From assembly GCF_965227725.1 (NCBI RefSeq), contig NZ_CBDDGH010000005.1, forward strand, positions 1,178,001 to 1,242,000: a stretch of DNA of 64,000 bases. Reading direction: 5' to 3'. Origin of the DNA: Shimia sp965227725. Lineage in GTDB: Bacteria; Pseudomonadota; Alphaproteobacteria; Rhodobacterales; Rhodobacteraceae. The position numbers and the translations under genes are program-made. Of this stretch, positions 51,728 through 60,774 are shown piece after piece (position 1 is the first letter of the stretch; the number at the start of each line of letters is the position of its first letter). The notes below the pieces were generated by a model, which saw nothing but the letters and a program-made list of their open reading frames with translations, was not told the DNA's origin and did no database searches.

Positions 51728-54577
51728 TTATTCCGCAGCTTCGGCGTAGTCATCCATTGGAGGACAGGTGCACACCAGATTGCGGTCGCCAAAGGCATTG
51801 TCGACCCGGTTCACCGGAGGCCAATACTTATCGACCCGGAATGCACCAGGAGGGAAGCAGCCCTGCTCTCGGCTGTAGGGGCGATCCCATTCCTTCACGA
51901 GGTCTTCCATCGTATGCGGCGCGTTTTTCAGCGGGTTGTTTTCCGCATCAATACGGCCGTCTTCGATGTCCCGAATTTCCTCACGGATCGCCAGCATGGC
52001 CTCACAGAAGCGGTCGATCTCGGCTTTGTTTTCCGATTCCGTTGGCTCGATCATCAGCGTTCCCGCCACCGGCCAGCTCATGGTTGGCGCGTGGAAGCCC
52101 GCATCCATCAGGCGCTTGGCAATATCATCCACCGTGATCCCCGCGCTTTCCGTAAAGGGGCGCGTGTCGATGATGCATTCATGCGCCACACGACCGGTCG
52201 GACCTTTGTACAGCACGTCAAACGCGCCTTCGAGCCGCTTGGCGATATAGTTCCCGTTCAGGATCGCCACACGGGTCGCCTGAGTCAGCCCTTCGCCGCC
52301 CATCAACAAGACATAGGCCCAGCTGATTGGCAAAAGGCTTGGAGAGCCAAATGGCGCAGCCGAAACCGGACCTTCTGATCCTCCGGTTTCCGGATGGCCC
52401 GGAAGGTGTTCCACCAGATGTGCCTTCACACCAATTGGTCCCATGCCGGGGCCGCCACCGCCATGTGGAATGCAGAAGGTCTTGTGCAGGTTCAGGTGGC
52501 TGACGTCCCCGCCAATATCGCCCGGACGGCTCAGCCCAACCATGGCGTTGAGGTTTGCACCGTCAATATAGACCTGCCCACCGAATTCATGCGTGATGCC
52601 GCAGACCTCATGCACCGTGTCTTCAAACACGCCATGCGTCGACGGATAGGTGATCATGCACCCCGCCAGTTCGCCCGCATGTTTCTCTGCCTTCGCTCGG
52701 AAGTCTTCCAGGTCAATATCGCCATTCTCAGCGGACTTCACCGGAACCACTTTCCAGCCCACCATCTGCGCAGACGCCGGATTGGTGCCATGGGCACTCA
52801 TCGGGATCAGGCAGACGTTGCGATGCGCTTCGCCACGTGCTCGGTGATAGGCGGCAATGGTCAAAAGCCCCGCATACTCCCCCTGTGCACCAGAGTTTGG
52901 CTGCATGGAAATCGCGTCATAGCCCGTGATCTGGCAAAGCTTATCGTTCAGATCGTCAATCAGCTGGGTGTAGCCCTGCGCCTGATCTTTCGGCGCATAG
53001 GGGTGCATCAGGGAGAACTCTCGCCAGCTCACCGGCATCATTTCCACAGCGGCATTCAGCTTCATGGTGCAAGAGCCAAGCGGAATCATCGCACGGTCCA
53101 GCGCCAGATCCCGATCCGCCAAACGCCGCATGTAGCGCATCATCTCGGTTTCCGCGCGGTTCATGTGGAAAATCGGATGATCCAAATACCCAGACTTGCG
53201 CAGCAGCGACTCCGGCAGACGGTATGCTGGCGCAAAATCATCGTCATCCTGTACGATGCCAAAGGCGCGCCACACCGCTTCGATGGTCTGCGGACGGGTC
53301 ATCTCATCAAGCGAGATGCCCACTTTGGTTTTGCCCACTTTGCGCAGGTTAATGCCTTCTTGCACCGCATGTTGCAGCACACCGCGTTGCAGCAGCCCAA
53401 CATCGACGGTGATCGTATCAAAGAAGTCCGTTGGCTCCACGGTAAAGCCTGCGGCCTCAAGCCCACGCGCCAGACGCACGGTTTTGCGGTGGATACGCTG
53501 CGCAATCGCCTTCAAGCCTTTGGGCCCATGGAACACCGCATACATCGAAGCCATCACTGCCAACAGCGCCTGCGCCGTGCAAACATTGGAGTTGGCTTTC
53601 TCACGGCGAATGTGCTGCTCCCGCGTCTGCAAAGACAAGCGGTAGGCACGGTTGCCGTGGCTGTCGATAGACACCCCGATAATGCGGCCCGGCATCGCCC
53701 GCTTAAAGGCATCGCGGCAGCTCATATAAGCGGCGTGCGGGCCACCATAGCCCACCGGCACCCCAAAGCGCTGCGTGCTGCCCACAGCAATATCCGCCCC
53801 CATCGCGCCTGGTTCCTTGAGCAGGGTCAGCGCCAGAATATCAGCCGCCACAACACCAATTGCCTTGGTGGCATGCAGCGCCTCCATTTCCTTGGAGAAG
53901 TCGCGCACATGGCCATGTGTGCCGGGGTACTGGAAGATCGCGCCAAAGACCTTTTCCGCGTCCAGATCATCCGGATTGCCGATGATAATCTCGATATCCA
54001 AAGGGGCTGCTCGCGTCTGCATCACGGCGATGTTCTGCGGATGACAGTTTTCATCGACGAAGAAGGCCTTGGCTTTGGATTTTGACACCCGCTGCGCCAT
54101 GGTCATCGCTTCGGCACAGGCGGTGGCCTCATCCAGCAGCGAAGCGTTTGCAACCTCAAGCCCGGTCAGATCGCTGACCATGGTCTGATAGTTCAAAAGC
54201 GCCTCAAGGCGGCCCTGCGAAATCTCAGGCTGATAAGGCGTATAGGCTGTATACCACGCCGGGTTCTCCAGAATGTTGCGCTGGATCGCAGGCGGCGTGA
54301 CCGTGCCATAATAGCCTTGACCAATCAGGCTGGTCAGAACCTTGTTCTTACCGGCGGTTTCGCGCATGTGCCGCAGCACTTCCCGCTCAGACAGCGGGCG
54401 CCCAAAATCCAGCGGCTCTTTCTGACGAATGCTGTCCGGCATGGTGTCATCAATCAGCGCATCAAGGCTGTCTGCACCAATCACCTGCAGCATCTCTGCC
54501 ATCTCCTCAGGAGACGGGCCGATGTGGCGGCGGTTGGCAAAATCATAAGGTAGATATTCAGTTGGGGTGAAGGTCAT
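51728..54577 (-). CDS. gcvP: Glycine dehydrogenase (decarboxylating), P protein
   Basis: A 949-residue PLP enzyme of the glycine cleavage system, in the single-chain form. Start at 54577 (MTFTPTEYLPYDFANRRHIG) with GAGGAGA upstream. The N-terminal half is inactive-type; the C-terminal half carries the PLP lysine in LHKTFCIPHGGGGPG. It is the third gene of gcvT-gcvH-gcvP, 171 bp after gcvH. It decarboxylates glycine and transfers aminomethyl to GcvH. Confidence 0.97.
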   Translation of the reverse strand: MTFTPTEYLPYDFANRRHIGPSPEEMAEMLQVIGADSLDALIDDTMPDSIRQKEPLDFGRPLSEREVLRHMRETAGKNKVLTSLIGQGYYGTVTPPAIQRNILENPAWYTAYTPYQPEISQGRLEALLNYQTMVSDLTGLEVANASLLDEATACAEAMTMAQRVSKSKAKAFFVDENCHPQNIAVMQTRAAPLDIEIIIGNPDDLDAEKVFGAIFQYPGTHGHVRDFSKEMEALHATKAIGVVAADILALTLLKEPGAMGADIAVGSTQRFGVPVGYGGPHAAYMSCRDAFKRAMPGRIIGVSIDSHGNRAYRLSLQTREQHIRREKANSNVCTAQALLAVMASMYAVFHGPKGLKAIAQRIHRKTVRLARGLEAAGFTVEPTDFFDTITVDVGLLQRGVLQHAVQEGINLRKVGKTKVGISLDEMTRPQTIEAVWRAFGIVQDDDDFAPAYRLPESLLRKSGYLDHPIFHMNRAETEMMRYMRRLADRDLALDRAMIPLGSCTMKLNAAVEMMPVSWREFSLMHPYAPKDQAQGYTQLIDDLNDKLCQITGYDAISMQPNSGAQGEYAGLLTIAAYHRARGEAHRNVCLIPMSAHGTNPASAQMVGWKVVPVKSAENGDIDLEDFRAKAEKHAGELAGCMITYPSTHGVFEDTVHEVCGITHEFGGQVYIDGANLNAMVGLSRPGDIGGDVSHLNLHKTFCIPHGGGGPGMGPIGVKAHLVEHLPGHPETGGSEGPVSAAPFGSPSLLPISWAYVLLMGGEGLTQATRVAILNGNYIAKRLEGAFDVLYKGPTGRVAHECIIDTRPFTESAGITVDDIAKRLMDAGFHAPTMSWPVAGTLMIEPTESENKAEIDRFCEAMLAIREEIRDIEDGRIDAENNPLKNAPHTMEDLVKEWDRPYSREQGCFPPGAFRVDKYWPPVNRVDNAFGDRNLVCTCPPMDDYAEAAE

Positions 54578-54714
54578 CGGTGTCTCCTCAACGATCCGCA
54601 GCCGCAGGTGCGGGAACAAAGCTGGGCGTCGGCTCGACCGCAGAGGCCGAACCAATCAAATTTCATGTGTGATCATCGGGGTATAAACGGCCGGGACTCC
54701 GCCCGTTCGCACCT

Positions 54715-54737
54715 GAAACGGTCCCTCGGACCGTTTC
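54715..54737 (-). repeat. Intercistronic hairpin between gcvH and gcvP
   Basis: GAAACGGTCC and GGACCGTTTC form a 10-bp perfect stem with a 3-nt loop, 11 bp after the gcvH stop. On the minus strand no T run follows, so full termination is unlikely; mRNA stabilisation or processing is more probable. Confidence 0.6.
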
Positions 54738-54748
54738 TAAGACGGTGC

Positions 54749-55108
54749 TTACCCAATGAAATCTTTGTAAGCGGCCTCGTCCATATAGTCGTCCATCTGG
54801 CTCAGGTCGGACGGCTTGATCTTGAAGAACCAGGCGCCTTCCATCGGGTCCTCGTTCACTTTGCCCGGCTCATCCACGAGCGGCTCGTTGACCTCAACGA
54901 TTTCCCCATCCAGCGGCGCGAGGATGTCGCTGGCCGCTTTCACGGACTCAATCACACAGACTTCCTCGTCTTTGTTCACTTCCGTGCCTGCCTCTGGCAG
55001 TTCCACAAACACCACATCTCCCAGCTGCTCGCTGGCGTGCTCGGTGATGCCCACCACGATCAGGTCACCTTCTTCGCGCAGCCATTCGTGCTCTTCTGTG
55101 AATTTCAT
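54749..55108 (-). CDS. gcvH: Glycine cleavage system H protein
   Basis: A 119-residue lipoyl carrier. The lipoylated Lys lies in VCVIESVKAASDI (about residue 61). Opening MKFTEEHEWL and closing FLG/DFIG type end match the family. It lies 18 bp after gcvT and shuttles intermediates among GcvP, GcvT and lipoamide dehydrogenase, which is encoded elsewhere. Confidence 0.97.
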   Translation of the reverse strand: MKFTEEHEWLREEGDLIVVGITEHASEQLGDVVFVELPEAGTEVNKDEEVCVIESVKAASDILAPLDGEIVEVNEPLVDEPGKVNEDPMEGAWFFKIKPSDLSQMDDYMDEAAYKDFIG

Positions 55109-55126
55109 TGCTTGCTCTCCTGTTGC

Positions 55127-56263
55127 TCAACGTTTGAAATTGGCGGGCACCAACGGCATCTTTGCCACTGTCACCGGCATGCGCTTGCCGCGCACTTCGC
55201 CAAAGATTTCTCTGCCCGGCGACGCCTGCGCGCTGCCGACATAACCCATGGCCACAGGGCCATTCAGGGTTGGACCAAAACCGCCAGAGGTGACCTCGCC
55301 TATCGGGTCGCCGCCCTCTGCTTCGGCAAAAAGCTGTGTGCCAGCACGCATGGGAGCACGCCCCTGTGGCGCAAGTCCTACGCGCTTGCGCGCCACACCC
55401 TCGGCCAGATCTCCATAGATCCGATCAGCGCCGGGGAAGCCACCTGCCCGTTCGCCATCCGCACGGCGCACTTTCTGGATCGCCCAGGTCAGTGCCGCTT
55501 CAATCGGGGAAGTCGCGACATCAATGTCATTGCCATAAAGACACAAACCGCCCTCAAGGCGCAGACTGTCACGTGCGCCAAGTCCAATCGGCTCTACCTC
55601 TTCCATCGCCAGAAGTTTGCGGCACAGGCCCTCTGCCGCGTCGGCAGGAATGGAGATCTCATAGCCGTCTTCACCGGTGTAGCCCGACCGGCTGACCCAA
55701 CAGGCCACGCCATCAAGCTCTACATCCGCAAAGTCCATAAACGCCATATCGGCCACAGCCGGGTTCAGCCGCGCCAAAGCGGCCTCAGCCGCTGGCCCCT
55801 GTAGCGCTACCAATGCGCGATCCGTGATCTCCGTCACCGAAACTTCCGGCGTCAAAGCCCCGATCATCCGCGCAATGTCCGCTTCCTTACAAGCCGCATT
55901 GACCACGACGAACAGATGATCACCCCGATTGGCAAACATCAGATCATCTTCGATGCCACCGGCATCGTTGGTGAAGAACCCGTAGCGCTGCCGTCCTGCG
56001 CCCAGACCGAGCACATCCATTGGCACCAAAGTCTCAAAGGCCTTGGCAGCGGCGTCATAGCTTTCGGCTTTCAGCACCACCTGCCCCATATGGCTGACGT
56101 CAAACAGACCCGCCGCCGCACGGGTGTGCAGATGTTCCTTCATCACGCCCATCGGGTATTGCACCGGCATGTCATAGCCCGCAAACCCAACCATCTTGGC
56201 GCCCAGCTCAATATGCAGATCATATAGCGGCGTGCGCTTCAGCTCTGCGACCGACTCTCCCAT
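55127..56263 (-). CDS. gcvT: Aminomethyltransferase, glycine cleavage T protein
   Basis: A 378-residue tetrahydrofolate-dependent enzyme, first in the gcv operon. I use the ATG at 56263 (MGESVAELKRTPLYDLH) with AGAAGG upstream; an in-frame ATG at 56296 is possible. Visible: GLFDVSHMGQ, RYGFFTNDAGGIEDDLM, SGYTGEDGYEIS and LGARDSLRLEGGLCLYG. It is controlled by the tandem glycine riboswitch in its 5' leader. Confidence 0.96.
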   Translation of the reverse strand: MGESVAELKRTPLYDLHIELGAKMVGFAGYDMPVQYPMGVMKEHLHTRAAAGLFDVSHMGQVVLKAESYDAAAKAFETLVPMDVLGLGAGRQRYGFFTNDAGGIEDDLMFANRGDHLFVVVNAACKEADIARMIGALTPEVSVTEITDRALVALQGPAAEAALARLNPAVADMAFMDFADVELDGVACWVSRSGYTGEDGYEISIPADAAEGLCRKLLAMEEVEPIGLGARDSLRLEGGLCLYGNDIDVATSPIEAALTWAIQKVRRADGERAGGFPGADRIYGDLAEGVARKRVGLAPQGRAPMRAGTQLFAEAEGGDPIGEVTSGGFGPTLNGPVAMGYVGSAQASPGREIFGEVRGKRMPVTVAKMPLVPANFKR

Positions 56264-56351
56264 AGGCTTTGCCCTTCTCTTTCCGGGCGCATCCATGTTT
56301 GATGGTCACATCCGGCATCCCATAACCGCGCAGCAAATCTGCACGTGCGAT

Positions 56352-56513
56352 GCCCCCTCTGTCCTTCAGCCTGAGATCGTTATCCCTTCGGCGGACGCCC
56401 ATAGGCGCCACTCTCCAGAGTCTTTGTGTCGGTGTGTCGGTCCCTGTGGCCTGAGAGTTTCCGGGGCGGTTGCTCCTTCGGCACCGGACTAATCCGGTTC
56501 TCCCGATTCACCT
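56352..56513 (-). promoter_or_regulatory. Tandem glycine riboswitch in the gcvTHP leader
   Basis: On the minus strand the leader holds two consecutive aptamers. The first begins GGGAGAACCGG, then GCCGAAGGAGCAA and AAACTCTCAGGC; the second has TGGAGAGTGG, CCGCCGAAGGG and ATCTCAGGCTGAAGGACAGAG. These are the conserved cores of the gcvT RNA motif, which binds glycine. The start codon lies about 90 nt downstream. Glycine binding usually turns the gcv genes on. Promoter sequence follows upstream; AGTATA at 56526-56531 is a minus-strand TATACT -10 candidate. Confidence 0.93.
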
Positions 56514-56576
56514 TGGGTGCACGGTAGTATACCGAACGCGGTGAGACAAGCCACGTTATCGTGTTATTTATCGCGC

Positions 56577-56590
56577 AATCAATTTTGATT
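56577..56590. promoter_or_regulatory. AATCAA/TTGATT palindrome between the Rrf2 gene and the gcv promoter
   Basis: AATCAATTTTGATT, a perfect 6+2+6 inverted repeat just after the Rrf2 gene stop and upstream of the gcv promoter region. Weak evidence for a regulatory function. Confidence 0.3.
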
Positions 56591-56608
56591 AATCTACGGG
56601 CACTTGGC

Positions 56609-57070
56609 TTATCGGCGCGCCGGACCTTTGTGGCACGGCTCAGGCGTCAAGATATTAAGCAAGGCAGCGTTTTCACACATCAAAGTGTCCAGCGTGACCT
56701 CGTCAAGACGCGCATAAAAGGCCTCCGCGGCCTCCCCCAAGATGGGCTTCAGACGGCAGGCGCTGACCAAGGGACAGGTGGTGTCCACATCCGCAAAACA
56801 CTCCGCCAAAGGCACCGGCCCTTCCATGGCGCGGAAAACATCTCCGACACAGATGTCCTTTGTGTCATGCGCCAGCCTGACGCCCCCGCTGCGTCCGCGA
56901 TGGGTGTCCAAAACCCCCAACAAAGCGAGCTTGTGAATCACCTGCGCGAGATGGTTTTCAGAAGCCGCACAGACCCCGGCAATCTCATGTTTGGTGACAA
57001 GACGATCAGGGTTCGCCGCGCAATACATCAGCACACGCATCGCAATATTGGTCCGTTTGGTGATGCGCAT
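56609..57070 (-). CDS. nsrR: Rrf2-family regulator, NsrR-like
   Basis: A 153-residue winged-helix regulator. The N-terminal DNA-binding domain (MRITKRTNIAMRVLMYCA) is followed by the cluster segment with three Cys in ECFADVDTTCPLVSACRLK (C-x8-C-x5-C). This is the Fe-S-ligand spacing of NsrR, the nitric-oxide sensor, rather than IscR. The ATG at 57070 is 73 bp from the FNR-type box. Its target genes are unknown here; gcv lies downstream on the same strand but has its own leader. Confidence 0.82.
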   Translation of the reverse strand: MRITKRTNIAMRVLMYCAANPDRLVTKHEIAGVCAASENHLAQVIHKLALLGVLDTHRGRSGGVRLAHDTKDICVGDVFRAMEGPVPLAECFADVDTTCPLVSACRLKPILGEAAEAFYARLDEVTLDTLMCENAALLNILTPEPCHKGPARR

Positions 57071-57143
57071 ATGAAAGTTCCCGCTTTACCCTTGCCTTTT
57101 AACTCCCCGTTAGCCGGTGTGACAGAATGCGCATAGGAAAGCA

Positions 57144-57157
57144 TTGACATGGATCAA
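57144..57157. promoter_or_regulatory. FNR/FnrL-type binding box
   Basis: TTGACATGGATCAA matches TTGAC-N4-ATCAA, close to the FNR consensus TTGAT-N4-ATCAA. It lies 22 bp before the gamma-glutamylcyclotransferase-like gene and 74 bp before the NsrR-like gene, so either or both could be oxygen-regulated. Binding not shown. Confidence 0.6.
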
Positions 57158-57178
57158 GCTGCGTGATCCCTACATTTC

Positions 57179-57742
57179 ATGACCGCGTCCTACTTCTTCG
57201 GCTACGGCAGCCTCGTGAACGAAAAAACACATGATTACGAGGACTTGCACAAAGCAACCCTGCAAGGCTGGCGCCGCGCCTGGCGACATACAAACCTGCG
57301 CCCGATTGCATTCTTGACCGCTGAGCCTGATGAAACCTGCGAAATCGAAGGCATTATCGCGCATGTACCGAACGACGATTGGGCTGCGCTGGATAAACGC
57401 GAATTCGCCTACGACAGAGTGGGCGCGACCTCAGCCATCCGTCACGCAAAACCTGCCGAAATTGACATCGCAGTCTACCATGTCCCTGCAGATCAAGGCC
57501 TGTCACCGGACGTCCGCCACCCGATCTGGCTCAGCTATCTCGACGTGGTGATACAGGGATATCTGAGACATTTTGGCGAGGCCGGTGTCGCCCGTTTCTT
57601 TGCAACAACCGCCGGATGGGACGCGCCAATTCTAAACGACAGAGCCGCCCCAAACTATCCGCGCAAGCAAGATCTGAGTGCAGATGAAACGGCGCTGGTG
57701 GATATGCATCTCCGCGCAGTCGGTGCAAAGATCATCACATAG
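57179..57742 (+). CDS. Gamma-glutamylcyclotransferase-like protein (ChaC/AIG2 fold)
   Basis: A 187-residue protein of the gamma-glutamyl cyclotransferase fold. The substrate-loop motif YFFGYGSLVN is at residues 5-14. A catalytic Glu is plausible in the DKREFAYDRVGAT segment, where family members carry the active acid. Family members cleave gamma-glutamyl compounds; the specific substrate is unknown. It is divergent from the NsrR-like gene. Confidence 0.82.
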   Translation: MTASYFFGYGSLVNEKTHDYEDLHKATLQGWRRAWRHTNLRPIAFLTAEPDETCEIEGIIAHVPNDDWAALDKREFAYDRVGATSAIRHAKPAEIDIAVYHVPADQGLSPDVRHPIWLSYLDVVIQGYLRHFGEAGVARFFATTAGWDAPILNDRAAPNYPRKQDLSADETALVDMHLRAVGAKIIT

Positions 57743-57753
57743 TCCTCTGTAAA

Positions 57754-57783
57754 CAAAAAAAAGGCGGCCATGCCTGACCGCCT
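57754..57783 (-). terminator. Terminator of the Tat-exported metallo-hydrolase gene
   Basis: AGGCGG (57762-57767) pairs with CCGCCT (57778-57783). On the minus strand the stem is followed by eight T residues. Confidence 0.85.
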
Positions 57784-57807
57784 CTCATAAGCTATCTATC
57801 CGGATTT

Positions 57808-58740
57808 TCAGAGCATCAGCTGATAGCTCGCCGGCGCATATTTATAGCCGCCATCGTGGCTTTCGACATAGCCCACAGCAGGCCATGGCATGTGATAGCC
57901 GACAAACGGCACCTTATCTGCCGCCAGCATATCAAGCACTTTGCGACGGGTCGCGGCGGCCGCGGCTTTGTCCATGTCAAACTTCACTTCCCAGTCCGGA
58001 TAGGCCAGCGACCAGACGTAGTGATTGGCAAAATCCGCACAAAGCATGATCTGTTTGCCATCGCTTTCGATCATATAGGCCATATGACCGGGCGTGTGGC
58101 CAAAGGTGCCAACGGCTGTGATGCCACTTGCCACCGAGGCGCCATCCTCAATCATATCAAAACGTTCTGCATTCGGGCGAATTTTGCCTTCAAACGCTTT
58201 GTTGCCATCGGTTTTCGCCCAAGCGTCAAACTCTACGCGGCCGGTCAAATGCTGCGCATTGCCAAAGGTCACACCGCCCTCGCTCGCAACACCGCCGATG
58301 TGGTCGCCATGCATATGGGTGATCACAACCTTATCCACCTGATCCGGCGTGTAGCCTGCCGCAGCCAACGCACCTGTGATCGCCTCAGGGCTCAAGCCCG
58401 CATCAAACAGCACAAGCTCGTCGCCAGTATTCACAATGGTGGGCGTGAAGAAAAACTGTGCCGCATTCGTCGGGATGTTGGCTGCCTCGGAGGCCTTGGC
58501 AAACTCTTCAGCGCTCACATTCATGCCAAAGATGTTCTGCGGGCCTTCAACTGTGCGTGTGCCCACCAATAGCGTGGTCACTTCAAATTGGCCCAGCTTC
58601 ATCCGGTTAAACCGCGTGGTGCCCACACCTTTCATCTCTGCTTTTGCCAGACTTTGGTTTGGCAGCAAAGTCGCAGCAACCGGGGCAGCGGCTGCCCCTG
58701 CCAACATACTGCGGCGGGTCAATTTGGTTTGTTTGGTCAT
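57808..58740 (-). CDS. Tat-exported metallo-beta-lactamase-fold hydrolase
   Basis: A 310-residue periplasmic enzyme. The twin-arginine signal is KLTRRSMLAGAAAAPVAA, with cleavage near SLAKA. The MBL zinc site is ITHMHGDHIGG, followed by later His in GHTPGHMAYMI, Asp in LCADFAN and the terminal His in GYHMPWPA. It resembles lactonase/quinoprotein-type MBL members. Substrate unknown. Monocistronic. Confidence 0.88.
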   Translation of the reverse strand: MTKQTKLTRRSMLAGAAAAPVAATLLPNQSLAKAEMKGVGTTRFNRMKLGQFEVTTLLVGTRTVEGPQNIFGMNVSAEEFAKASEAANIPTNAAQFFFTPTIVNTGDELVLFDAGLSPEAITGALAAAGYTPDQVDKVVITHMHGDHIGGVASEGGVTFGNAQHLTGRVEFDAWAKTDGNKAFEGKIRPNAERFDMIEDGASVASGITAVGTFGHTPGHMAYMIESDGKQIMLCADFANHYVWSLAYPDWEVKFDMDKAAAAATRRKVLDMLAADKVPFVGYHMPWPAVGYVESHDGGYKYAPASYQLML

Positions 58741-58969
58741 GGTCCAATCCTCCTGCGGAAAAACATCTATTTTTTTATATTGTTGGGGCTACGATAGATT
58801 TACGCGTTTGGATTGCAATTCACGGTCCCTTGAGGAGCAGGAACCAGCCCACTTTCCTTACGAGAAAATTAAGAAATCGGGCTCAACCGCCCTTGTTGCG
58901 CGGATCTAAGCCGGATTTCTGGACAAAATGACATTCATGTGGGAAGGGAGGCCCCAACAGGAGATTCCC

Positions 58970-60295
58970 ATGACGACGACCCGTTTCGCCCCTTCGCCAA
59001 CCGGCTATATCCACGTTGGCAACCTGCGCACCGCGCTGATGAACTACCTGATCGCTCGCAAATCCGGCGGCACCTTCATCCTGCGCATCGACGACACCGA
59101 CCCAGAGCGGTCCAAACAGGAATATGTGGATGCCATCCAGGAAGATCTGGAATGGCTCGGCCTGACTTGGGACCGGATGGAGCGTCAATCCACCCGTCTT
59201 GAGCGCTATGAAGACGCCGCGCAGCAACTGCGCGACATGGGCCGCTTCTATGAGTGCTTTGAAACGCCAACCGAGTTGGACCTCAAGCGCAAGAAACAGC
59301 TCAACATGGGCAAACCGCCGGTTTATGACCGCGCCGCTCTTGCACTGTCGGAGGACGAGAAAGCCGCTTTGCGCGCGGACCGTGGCAATGGTCACTGGCG
59401 CTTTAAGCTCGACCACGCCCGCATCGAATGGACCGATGGCATCCTGGGCGATCGCTCCATTGACGCCGCTTCTGTCTCTGATCCGGTCCTGATCCGTGCG
59501 GATGGTCAGTTCCTCTATACGCTGGCCTCTGTCTGCGATGACATCGACTTTGGCATCACAGATGTTGTGCGCGGCTCTGACCACGTGACCAACACGGCGA
59601 CCCAGATCCAGATCATCGAAGCACTTGGCGGCGGCGTGCCAAACTTCGCCCACCACTCCCTGCTGACCGGCCCACAGGGCGAGGCGCTTTCCAAACGCCT
59701 CGGCACTCTGGCCCTACGCGATCTGCGCGAAGCCGGTGTGGAGCCGATGGCCCTCCTGAGCCTGATGGCCCGCCTTGGCAGCTCCGATCCGGTTGAGCTG
59801 CGCGGCTCCATTGAGGAGATCGCCGAAGGCTTTGACGTCAACAAATTCGGCGCAGCGCCCACCAAGTTTGACGAGCAGGACCTCTACCCGCTCACCGGCA
59901 AAGTTCTTCACGACAAACCGCTTTCGGAGATGGCCGATGACATCGCCGCCGCTGGCGTGCCTGCCGATCTGGCTGAGCGCTTCTGGAACGTGACCCGCGA
60001 GAACATCACCACCCGCAAAGACATCGCGCCATGGTGGGATCTCTTCGCCAACGGTGCGGAGCCTGCCATCGAAGACGAAGACCAAGACTTCATCAAAGAG
60101 GCCATGGCGCTTCTGCCCGAAGGCCCGTTTGATGACAGCACCTGGGGCAGCTGGACCGCCGCCGTAAAAGAGGCCACCGGCCGCAAAGGGCGCGGTCTCT
60201 TCATGCCCCTGCGCAAGGCTCTCACCGGCCAAAGCCACGGCCCGGACATGTCCGCCGTGATGCCGCTCTTGCAAGTGATCAAAGCCCGCGGCTGA
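58970..60295 (+). CDS. gltX: Glutamyl-tRNA synthetase (short, 441 aa)
   Basis: A class I synthetase. Start ATG at 58970 with CAGGAGA upstream, giving MTTTRFAPSPTGYIHVGN (HIGH type). The IDDTDPERS motif and KMSKS-type LSKRLGTL follow. At 441 residues it is the shorter of the two GltX sizes common in alphaproteobacteria. The paralogue is not in the window. Whether it charges tRNA-Glu, tRNA-Gln or both cannot be told. Confidence 0.93.
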   Translation: MTTTRFAPSPTGYIHVGNLRTALMNYLIARKSGGTFILRIDDTDPERSKQEYVDAIQEDLEWLGLTWDRMERQSTRLERYEDAAQQLRDMGRFYECFETPTELDLKRKKQLNMGKPPVYDRAALALSEDEKAALRADRGNGHWRFKLDHARIEWTDGILGDRSIDAASVSDPVLIRADGQFLYTLASVCDDIDFGITDVVRGSDHVTNTATQIQIIEALGGGVPNFAHHSLLTGPQGEALSKRLGTLALRDLREAGVEPMALLSLMARLGSSDPVELRGSIEEIAEGFDVNKFGAAPTKFDEQDLYPLTGKVLHDKPLSEMADDIAAAGVPADLAERFWNVTRENITTRKDIAPWWDLFANGAEPAIEDEDQDFIKEAMALLPEGPFDDSTWGSWTAAVKEATGRKGRGLFMPLRKALTGQSHGPDMSAVMPLLQVIKARG

Positions 60296-60302
60296 TCACT
60301 CC

Positions 60303-60340
60303 AAAACAAAAACGGCGCGCCGCTTAGCTGGGGCGCGCCG
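60303..60340 (-). terminator. Terminator of the RidA gene
   Basis: CGGCGCGCC (60313-60321) and GGCGCGCCG (60332-60340) form a 9-bp stem with a 10-nt loop. On the minus strand TTTTTGTTTT follows. Confidence 0.8.
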
Positions 60341-60387
60341 AAGACTTAGGGCATTGTGACAAACACCCTAACCAAGCGTGTGTGAGA

Positions 60388-60735
60388 TCAGCTGCCCTTT
60401 ACAGCTGCGGTGACAATCACCTCAACCTTGAGCACATCGCGCGCAAGTTTGGCTTCGCCACAGGCACGCGCTGGGGCATGGCCTTCCGGCACCCAAGCGT
60501 CCCAGACTTCGTTCATCTCGGCAAAATCGCTCATATCTGACAGCCAAACAATGGCCTGCAGGATGTGCTCACGATCAGAGCCCGCTTCTTCCAGCAACGC
60601 GTCTACGCGGGCCAGACAATCTCGGGTTTGCTCGGCCACGGTGTCACCCGCGCCAACCTGACCACACAGGTAGGCAACCTGATTGTGGATCACGATTTTT
60701 GACATGCGGGTGCCAGTGTGAATGCGCTCTATCAT
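60388..60735 (-). CDS. RidA-family reactive-intermediate deaminase
   Basis: A 115-residue YjgF/YER057c/UK114 protein. Opening MIERIHTGTRMSKIVIHNQVAYLCGQV and the key Arg in GHAPARACGEAKL, which corresponds to the catalytic Arg of RidA, with the C-terminal KVEVIVTAAV strand. It may hydrolyse enamine/imine products of PLP enzymes. It lies between gltX and nadE. Confidence 0.92.
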   Translation of the reverse strand: MIERIHTGTRMSKIVIHNQVAYLCGQVGAGDTVAEQTRDCLARVDALLEEAGSDREHILQAIVWLSDMSDFAEMNEVWDAWVPEGHAPARACGEAKLARDVLKVEVIVTAAVKGS

Positions 60736-60774
60736 GGTTTAAGCCCTTATATTTGTGTACTTTTGCGTGGTCGA

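Noticed and set aside
52394..54085. Long plus-strand open frame opposite gcvP
   Set aside because: An antisense shadow of a conserved enzyme; no ribosome site or recognisable motifs.
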